Source: Deltaproteobacteria bacterium (GTDB lineage: Bacteria; Desulfobacterota; Binatia; Binatales; Binataceae). Taken from it: a stretch of 46,572 nt of DNA. A program made the position numbers and the translations under genes. The notes under the pieces were generated by a model. The model was not told where the DNA came from. It saw only the letters and a program-made list of their open reading frames with translations, and did no database searches. How positions within the stretch are numbered: position 1 is the stretch's first letter; the number at the start of each line of letters is the position of its first letter. Shown here piece by piece: positions 41,300 to 46,572 of the stretch. The DNA is taken from the NCBI GenBank assembly GCA_021780225.1, contig JAJXZF010000037.1, positions 1 through 46,572 of the forward strand. Direction: 5' to 3'.

Positions 41300-43363
41300 T
41301 TGCCCGGACTGATCGCACATAATTTTCTGGGAGATTTGGCGATCGTGCTATGCGTCGGCGCGGTGGTTTCGATCGTTTTCCAAAAGCTGCGGCAGCCGCT
41401 CGTGGTGGGCTATCTGGTGGCGGGCCTGATGGTTGGGCCATACGTGCCGTTTCCGCTGGTGGCGGGACTCGATCGTATTCACAAACTTTCGGAGTTGGGC
41501 GTCATCCTTCTGATGTTCGCGCTTGGTCTCGAGTTTCGTGTGCGCAAGCTGGTGCGGCTCGCGCCGACGGCGGGCTTTATCACCGTGGTGCAGGTCGGAC
41601 TGTTGATCTGGCTCGGTTATGTCGTCGGTCTTGAATTCGGCTGGACGACGCTGGAGAGCGTTTTTGCGGGCGCGATTCTGTCGATTTCAAGCACGACGAT
41701 CATCGCCAAGGCTTTCGCCGAGCAAAAAGTCGGGCAGGAGCTCTCCGAACTGGTGTTCGGCATCGCGCTTTTCGAGGATCTGGCCGCCGTAATCATCCTG
41801 ACGGTGCTCACCGCGGTCGCCACCGGCGATGGATTGACGGCGCGAATGCTGGTCGAGACGGTGGGCCGGCTCGTTCTGTTTCTGGCGGCGCTGGTCGGCG
41901 CCGGAATGCTGCTGGCGCCGCGCGCGATTCGCCTGGCCGCCCGCCTCGATCATGACGAGCCCCTGATCGTCGCCGCCGTAGGCATCTGCTTCGCATTCGC
42001 GATGGCGGCGGAGATGGCGGGCTACTCGGTCGCGCTCGGCGCGTTTTTGGCGGGCGTGATGGTTGCGGAATCGGGGGAGGGGGAACGCGTCGAACCTCTG
42101 GTCGCGCCGCTGCGCGACATCTTCGGCGCGGTTTTTTTCGTTTCGGTCGGAATGATGCTGAATCCCGCCGATCTGGCGCGATATTGGCCGGCGCTGGCGG
42201 CGCTCGTGGCGGTGGTCATTATCGGGAAATTGGCCGGCGTTGGGATCGCCTCCTTGCTGTGCGGGAATTCGACGCGCAATTCGGTTGAAGCCGGGATGGC
42301 GATGGCGCAGATCGGCGAATTTTCGTTCATCATCGCCGGTGCGGGAGTGCAGCATGCCGCGACCCGCGAATTTCTTTATTCTCTGGCGATAGCGGTTTCG
42401 GCGATCACGACCTTCACCACTCCGTTCATGATCCGCGCGGCTGGCCGCACCGGAAAATATATCGACGCGCGCATGCCGGCGCCGCTCGGCGCGCTGCAGG
42501 CGATCTACGATGCGTGGATGGAGCGCTTGCGGCGTCATTCGCCGCCGGCCACGGCGCGTCGGTTCGAGATTTTTATTGTAGCTGCGATGGCCGCGTTCAT
42601 GGCGATCGTGATCGGTTACGAATTTCTCGGTGAAAGCGGCGCCGCAATGATTGCGAGCGCCGCCGGATTCACGCCGCACTCCGCCGATCTTGCCGTAAAG
42701 GCCGCAACGCTCGGACTCGCGGCGGCAATCTTTGGATTGATCTTGCGCGGTACGAAAGGATTGGCGCGATCGCTGGCCGGCGGGATGGCGCGCGCGGCCG
42801 AGACCGGCGCGGTTGAGCAACCGACGATCGCGGACCTCGGGCGGATGCTCCAAATCGCGATACTTTTCGCCGTAATCGCCGTCATGCTGGCGCTGACCGC
42901 GCCCTTTCTTCGCCCGATCGACGGCGTGGTCGCGCTGATCGCGGCAGCGGGCGCGCTCGGAACGCTGATCTGGCGCAGCGCGCGGGAATTGCGCGAACAG
43001 TTGCCGGCCGCCGCGGAATTGTTCTTGCGCCGGTTCGCTCCTTCCGAAGCGGTCGCGCCGCGGGCGCTTCCGCCGGCCGGCGAGCGAACGTCGGAGGCCG
43101 GTCCGTTGGTTCCGTTTCAAATTCCGGCGGAGAGCCGGGCGATCGGCCGCACGCTCGGTGAGTTGGACTTGCGCGCGCTGACGGGCGCGATGGTCGTGGC
43201 GATATCCCGCGACGGCGGCAAAGTGATTATTCCGGAAGCGGCGGAAGTTCTGCGCGAGGGCGATACGCTGGCGCTTGCCGGAGCGGCGGCGTCGATCGAG
43301 TCCGCTCGCGAGATGCTTTCGGCGCGCGCGCAAGCGCCGCGGCAGGCGGCGCCTCAAACCTAG
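41300..43363 (+). CDS. CPA2-family cation/proton antiporter with C-terminal RCK_C-type domain
   Basis: 687 residues from TTG 41300, selected because AGGAGG lies seven bases upstream. The CPA2 core of about 12 helices runs to residue 385; LISSTT-like motif ISSTTIIAKAFAEQ, the ion-site FEDLAAVIIL, and GAFLAGVMVAESGEGE are typical of Kef/YbaL-type K+ or Na+/H+ antiporters. A further hydrophobic region (AAMAAFMAIVIGYEF to AIFGLIL) and a soluble C-terminal RCK_C/TrkA_C-like domain at about 608-680 (IPAESRAIGRTLGELDLRAL, EVLREGDTLALAG) follow; there is no KTN NAD-binding domain. Likely regulates cytoplasmic K+ or pH. Its stop overlaps the stop of the convergent CoA-transferase. Confidence 0.9.
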   Translation: MPGLIAHNFLGDLAIVLCVGAVVSIVFQKLRQPLVVGYLVAGLMVGPYVPFPLVAGLDRIHKLSELGVILLMFALGLEFRVRKLVRLAPTAGFITVVQVGLLIWLGYVVGLEFGWTTLESVFAGAILSISSTTIIAKAFAEQKVGQELSELVFGIALFEDLAAVIILTVLTAVATGDGLTARMLVETVGRLVLFLAALVGAGMLLAPRAIRLAARLDHDEPLIVAAVGICFAFAMAAEMAGYSVALGAFLAGVMVAESGEGERVEPLVAPLRDIFGAVFFVSVGMMLNPADLARYWPALAALVAVVIIGKLAGVGIASLLCGNSTRNSVEAGMAMAQIGEFSFIIAGAGVQHAATREFLYSLAIAVSAITTFTTPFMIRAAGRTGKYIDARMPAPLGALQAIYDAWMERLRRHSPPATARRFEIFIVAAMAAFMAIVIGYEFLGESGAAMIASAAGFTPHSADLAVKAATLGLAAAIFGLILRGTKGLARSLAGGMARAAETGAVEQPTIADLGRMLQIAILFAVIAVMLALTAPFLRPIDGVVALIAAAGALGTLIWRSARELREQLPAAAELFLRRFAPSEAVAPRALPPAGERTSEAGPLVPFQIPAESRAIGRTLGELDLRALTGAMVVAISRDGGKVIIPEAAEVLREGDTLALAGAAASIESAREMLSARAQAPRQAAPQT

Positions 43364-44670
43364 AAATATCCCAACTCGCGCGCGGCGGCCGTCAGGTCGC
43401 CGCGAAAATCCGGATGCGCGATTGCGATCAACGCCTCGGCTCGCTCGCCCACGGATTTCCCAAACAGATCGGCGACGCCATATTCGGTCACGACGTATTG
43501 CACGTCCGCGCGCGGATCGGTCACCGGACCGCCGAGGCGCGGCGCGATTCGCGATATTTTGCCGCCGCTCGCGGTCGAGTACGCGGCCAGAATCGATTTT
43601 CCCTCGCGCGAACATTGGGCGCCGCGAACGAAATCGAGCTGCCCGCCCGGCGCGCTGTACTGCCGGCCCGCGATCGCCTCGGAGTTCACGGCCCCATCGA
43701 GGGCGACTTCAAGAAAAGCGCTGATCGAAATCACCCGGTCGTTGCGGCCGATTACGGCCGGATCGTTCACGTAATCGACCGGGTAAGCCTCCATGCTCGA
43801 GTTGTCATTCAGAAATTCATAGAAAGCGTCGTCGCCGGCGGCCAGTGTATATACGTTTTTGCCGCGATTGATATTTTTGCATCGATTGGTGATTGCGCCC
43901 GCGCGAATCAACTCGACCACCGGCGGCATCATCAGCTCCGTATGGACGCCGAGGTCTTTGTGATCTTTGAGTTGCAGGCAGACCGCGTTCGGCACGGCGC
44001 CGATTCCGATTTGCAGAGTGGCGCGGTCGGGCGCCATCGCGGCGATAAGTCCGCCGATTTTGCGATCCATCTCGTTCGGCGCGCGCATCGGCACGCTGAA
44101 CAGCGTGCTCTCGTTCTCGACAATCGCGTCAACCTGCGAAATATGCACGGCGGAGTCCCCGAATACGCGCGGCATTCGCGGATTGACTTCGACCAGCAGC
44201 CGTTTGGCCGCGCGGGCGGCGGGAATCGTGTAGTCAGCGTTGACGCCGCAACTGAAAAATCCGCCTTTGTCCATCGGCGCGACCATCAGGACGAACGCGT
44301 CGATTCCGATGGCTGCGAGCGTGCGCGGCATCGCGCTGAAATTCCCCGGCATGTAATCGATCACGCGGCGGCCTTCCTGTTCGCCGCGGCGCGCGAGCGT
44401 TCGTTCGATAATTGTCGGAAAAAATGGATGAGGCCGGATCGCGTCGAGATATTCGTATTTGAGTATCGTTGTCGCGGCCGCCGCGACCGAATGCGAATAG
44501 TACAGATTGAGGCGTTCGATCTCGCCGCGCTTGACGCGCTCTTCGAGAGCGGCGAGCAAGGCCGGCGGTTCGCTGATCGCCATGCCCATCGAGAGATTGC
44601 CGCGAGCAGGAATCAGTTTGACGGCCTCGGCCGCCGTCGTCAGCTTGGACCGATATTCGCTTTCAAACAT
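43360..44670 (-). CDS. Acetyl-CoA hydrolase / 4-hydroxybutyrate CoA-transferase family protein
   Basis: 436 residues from ATG 44670, with GGAAAG upstream. The Cat1/AbfT-type family I CoA-transferase fold is shown by NLSMGMAISEPPALL, then GIGAVPNAVCLQL (the glycine-rich CoA/oxyanion loop) and DLGVHTELMMPP, whose glutamate is at the position of the catalytic Glu that forms the thioester intermediate. VQYVVTEYGVADLFGKSVGERA and AHPDFRGDL close the typical C-terminus. It transfers CoA between acetate and 4-hydroxybutyrate, butyrate or succinate, or hydrolyses acetyl-CoA; which one cannot be read. A 56-residue gene lies 66 bases upstream on the same strand. Confidence 0.9.
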   Translation of the reverse strand: MFESEYRSKLTTAAEAVKLIPARGNLSMGMAISEPPALLAALEERVKRGEIERLNLYYSHSVAAAATTILKYEYLDAIRPHPFFPTIIERTLARRGEQEGRRVIDYMPGNFSAMPRTLAAIGIDAFVLMVAPMDKGGFFSCGVNADYTIPAARAAKRLLVEVNPRMPRVFGDSAVHISQVDAIVENESTLFSVPMRAPNEMDRKIGGLIAAMAPDRATLQIGIGAVPNAVCLQLKDHKDLGVHTELMMPPVVELIRAGAITNRCKNINRGKNVYTLAAGDDAFYEFLNDNSSMEAYPVDYVNDPAVIGRNDRVISISAFLEVALDGAVNSEAIAGRQYSAPGGQLDFVRGAQCSREGKSILAAYSTASGGKISRIAPRLGGPVTDPRADVQYVVTEYGVADLFGKSVGERAEALIAIAHPDFRGDLTAAARELGYF

Positions 44671-44736
44671 TCAACTTTCCGGAATTGCGGGAAGGATTTG
44701 GATAGGATGCGCCGGCGGAATGAGATCGTTCGCGCA

Positions 44737-44907
44737 TCAGCGTGCGCCGCGGCGGCGTTCGTCGTAATGGACCATTTTCTTGTAAATCGCCATGACGATG
44801 CGGTAGAAGCGCTCGCCCGTGGCGTCGGGATATTCTTCGCGGGCGCGCGCTTTGGCCCGTTCCCATGCGATCTCGTCTTCGTAGGATTTTACGACATTTA
44901 CCGGCAT
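44737..44907 (-). CDS. Conserved-looking 56-residue protein
   Basis: ATG 44907 to TGA 44739-44737, 56 residues, with AGGAAG ten bases upstream. It begins MPVNVVKSYEDEIAWERAKA and ends YKKMVHYDERRRGAR. The protein is charged and helical, rich in Glu/Arg/Lys/Tyr, with no signal or membrane segment. Codon use and composition look like a real gene rather than antisense noise. It lies directly upstream of the acetyl-CoA hydrolase family gene, and they may be cotranscribed, which hints at a small partner or unrelated cargo. No family recognised. Confidence 0.6.
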   Translation of the reverse strand: MPVNVVKSYEDEIAWERAKARAREEYPDATGERFYRIVMAIYKKMVHYDERRRGAR

Positions 44908-45159
44908 CGCGCTTTAGATCTTCCTGAACGGCGAAGAATCCCTTTGGATCGATTCTGCATCTTCTTCCTTCGGCTTGCCAGAAAGATCTTCGTCCTGCGG
45001 AATCGTTCACGAATGGGAACCTCAGCGCGCTTGAAGCGTCCGATTTCGAGGAATCAAAGAATTGGTCTTTCCTTATCTGGCGAAAATGAATGGAATGAGG
45101 GTACAAATCGCGCTGGCTGCGGCCATCCCGAAGAATCTTTGAAACTGGGGCGATCCGAG

Positions 45160-46450
45160 ATGGACTTGCTGACTAATTTGATTCCCCTGCTCTGGGCAAA
45201 TGATTGGTCGTATCTATTTGACGCCGTGGCGCTCGTCGCGATCGTAGTTTTGCCTTCGCTGCGCCGGATCGGCCCGTCGGAAATTGGCCTTCTGATAAAA
45301 CGCGCATCCTTCGCTCAATTGACGGACGACAGTCCCGTGGCCTTTAATGGCGAAGCCGGGTATCAGGCGTCGCTGTTGATGCCGGGTCTGCGCTTTGCCT
45401 TGTGGCTGCTGTACAGGGTCGAAAAACATCCGTGGGTGCAGATTCCAGCAGGCGAAATCGGCGTCGTCGTGGCGCAAATTGGCGCGTCGCTTGCGACCAG
45501 CGCAAAATCCGCGATTTACAAATCTGAATTCGGAAATTTCACCGATCTGAGCGCGTTCGTGCGCGGCGGAGGGCAGAAGGGGGTGCAACGCCCGGTCCTG
45601 CCGCCGGGATCGCTTCTGCCGATTCATCCGGTGGCGTTTTTGGTAGTCACGCAGGACAGGTGCTATGGAGTGCCGCTTTCGCGCGATATTCTCGGCGAGG
45701 ATGGCAGATTTGGACTCGAACCCGAACAGTTCAATGTGCTTCGGATCGCGCCCCGGCGGGGTCCGGACAATGAAGCGGTTGTCGACACGGTCGGCATCGT
45801 CACCGTATTTGAAGGCGACCCTTTGCCCTCCAGTCAAATCGCATCGCGCCTGGGCGAATTCAAGGACGTTGAGCAGCTTGAACGTTCGAACGCGTCCGAT
45901 TCGGAAGTGATCGAAACGATATTCGGCAGCAAAAATCTTCTGCACAACAATTACCAGGATTTCCAGGCGTTTCTCGATCACGGCGGGCGCATTGGATTGC
46001 AGCACGATCCTCTGCTGTACGGCGCTTACAATCTCAACCCGTTCCTGATTCGCGTTGAAATCGCGCCGATGCTCGTCGTTCGGCAGGGAGAGGTCGCCGT
46101 AATCAAAGCGTACGTCGGGATGGCGACGCAGGACATGTCCGGCGTGGATTTCAAGTTCGGGTCGTTAGTGAGGCCGGGGCATCGCGGAATCTGGCAGGAG
46201 CCGCTTCGCACCGGCAAGTATCCGATCAATCCGCGCTGCTATCAGGCCGAAGTCGTTCCAACCGCCATCCTGACGCTCAATTGGGCCGACGCCACGTCCC
46301 AAGCGCACAATCTCGATAAACAACTAAAACAGATCGACGCGAAAAGTCGGGAAGGTTTCGTCTTTGCCATTGATTTGCAGGTCCAAATTCACGTCGCCGA
46401 CACGAAAGCGCCGCGGGTTATCTCGATGGTCGGCACTATGTACAACCTAG
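45160..46450 (+). pseudogene. SPFH/band-7 (flotillin-like) protein, interrupted by an insertion sequence
   Basis: From ATG 45160 the frame encodes an N-terminal membrane segment (SYLFDAVALVAIVVLPSL, about 17-34) and then a band-7-like domain: PSEIGLLIKRASF, IPAGEIGVVVAQIGASL, PPGSLLPIHPVAFLVV, and the beta-rich DLQVQIHVADTKAPRVISMVG that normally leads into the rest of the SPFH domain and a coiled coil. The protein stops abruptly after GTMYNL because the IS begins at about 46451; the last residues before the TGA at 46461 are IS-encoded. About 430 codons remain. SPFH proteins organise membrane microdomains and proteases. The remaining part of the gene should lie beyond the IS, outside the window. 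Confidence 0.78.
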
Positions 46451-46572
46451 CAGGCTGTTGATAAACGCCTGAATTTCGTTTCGGTATAGTTCGTCGAAAT
46501 GAGTAATCCAGTCGGCGGAGGAACGGGCGCATGCGCGGCGAGGAGCGGCGGCAGCGGGCGATGCTGATGATT
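46451..46572 (+). mobile_element. Insertion sequence, left end (IS1182/IS5-like)
   Basis: From about 46451 the sequence leaves the SPFH reading frame and starts with CAGGCTGTTGATAAACGCC, an end-like motif common to this IS type, followed by a transposase start at 46531. CTAG at 46447-46450 just before it may be the target site. Only the left end is inside the window, so size, inverted repeats and target duplication cannot be checked. Confidence 0.72.
46531..46572 (+). CDS. IS1182/IS5-family transposase, N-terminus (runs off window)
   Basis: ATG 46531 is preceded by GGAGG (46517-46521) and encodes MRGEERRQRAMLMI to the window edge. This start matches the N-terminus (MRGxDxxQxAMLxx) of IS1182-like transposases with an InsH-type N-terminal domain. 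Only 14 residues are visible. Confidence 0.68.
   Translation, partial: MRGEERRQRAMLMI

Noticed and set aside
43414-45159. A 582-codon open stretch on the plus strand joined in frame to the SPFH gene
   Set aside because: It runs antisense to the acetyl-CoA hydrolase family gene and the 56-residue gene, has the Arg/His-rich composition of antisense GC-rich DNA, and no recognisable motif. The SPFH protein starts at 45160.

Overview
This is a GC-rich bacterial window with dense gene packing. Many genes are coupled by 4-base ATGA/GTGA overlaps, and GTG and TTG starts are common. A Wza-type outer-membrane polysaccharide exporter points to a Gram-negative (diderm) organism. The three-subunit proton-translocating transhydrogenase, family III CoA-transferases, a malyl-CoA-lyase-like enzyme and a multihaem c-type cytochrome fit a deltaproteobacterium-grade lineage, possibly Binatota. 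That placement is inference only; no rRNA or marker gene is present.

Left third (1-19210, all minus strand, read from right to left): one long surface-polysaccharide operon. In transcription order it holds a small secreted protein, wza (export lipoprotein), wzc (chain-length and tyrosine-kinase protein), an O-antigen ligase-like protein with TPR repeats, two GT4 glycosyltransferases, a methyltransferase, a coding-like remnant, a Wzy-like membrane protein, another GT4, wzm (ABC permease), a methyltransferase, wzt (ABC ATPase with a glycan-binding C-terminal domain), two paralogous GT2 glycosyltransferases, a methyltransferase broken by an in-frame TAG, and a GT4 cut by the window edge. It combines ABC-transporter export parts with Wza/Wzc and two ligase/polymerase-like proteins.

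Middle (19211-33088): a Cys-rich secreted protein between two hairpin terminators; a HpcH/CitE-family (malyl-CoA lyase-like) gene divergent from a crotonyl-CoA-reductase-like dehydrogenase, with a palindrome between them; the pntAa-pntAb-pntB operon with a repeat-rich leader; a lipoprotein; a DHA2-type efflux transporter carrying two single-base frameshifts; two tandem 408-residue family III CoA-transferases; an alpha/beta hydrolase; and an RRM RNA-binding protein with its own terminator.

Right third (33244-46572): a soluble histidine kinase divergent from what I consider the most novel system here, a three-gene electron-transfer module (34820-39633). It encodes a protein with two cyclic-nucleotide-binding domains fused to a four-cluster ferredoxin, a membrane protein with paired histidines typical of a two-haem b-type cytochrome, and a 760-residue fusion of a nine-haem c-type cytochrome, a transmembrane helix and a flavoprotein domain that looks circularly permuted. 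Together they could move electrons between cytoplasmic NAD(P)H or ferredoxin and periplasmic haems under cyclic-nucleotide control. After it come a small secreted protein, an alpha/beta hydrolase, a CPA2 cation/proton antiporter, a 4-hydroxybutyrate-CoA-transferase/acetyl-CoA hydrolase family gene, a 56-residue conserved-looking protein, and an SPFH/band-7 gene that is cut by an insertion sequence whose transposase begins just before the window ends.

Three genes appear broken (methyltransferase, efflux transporter, SPFH protein). The first two lesions are single-base and could be assembly errors; the third is a true insertion. No tRNA, rRNA or CRISPR array was seen.
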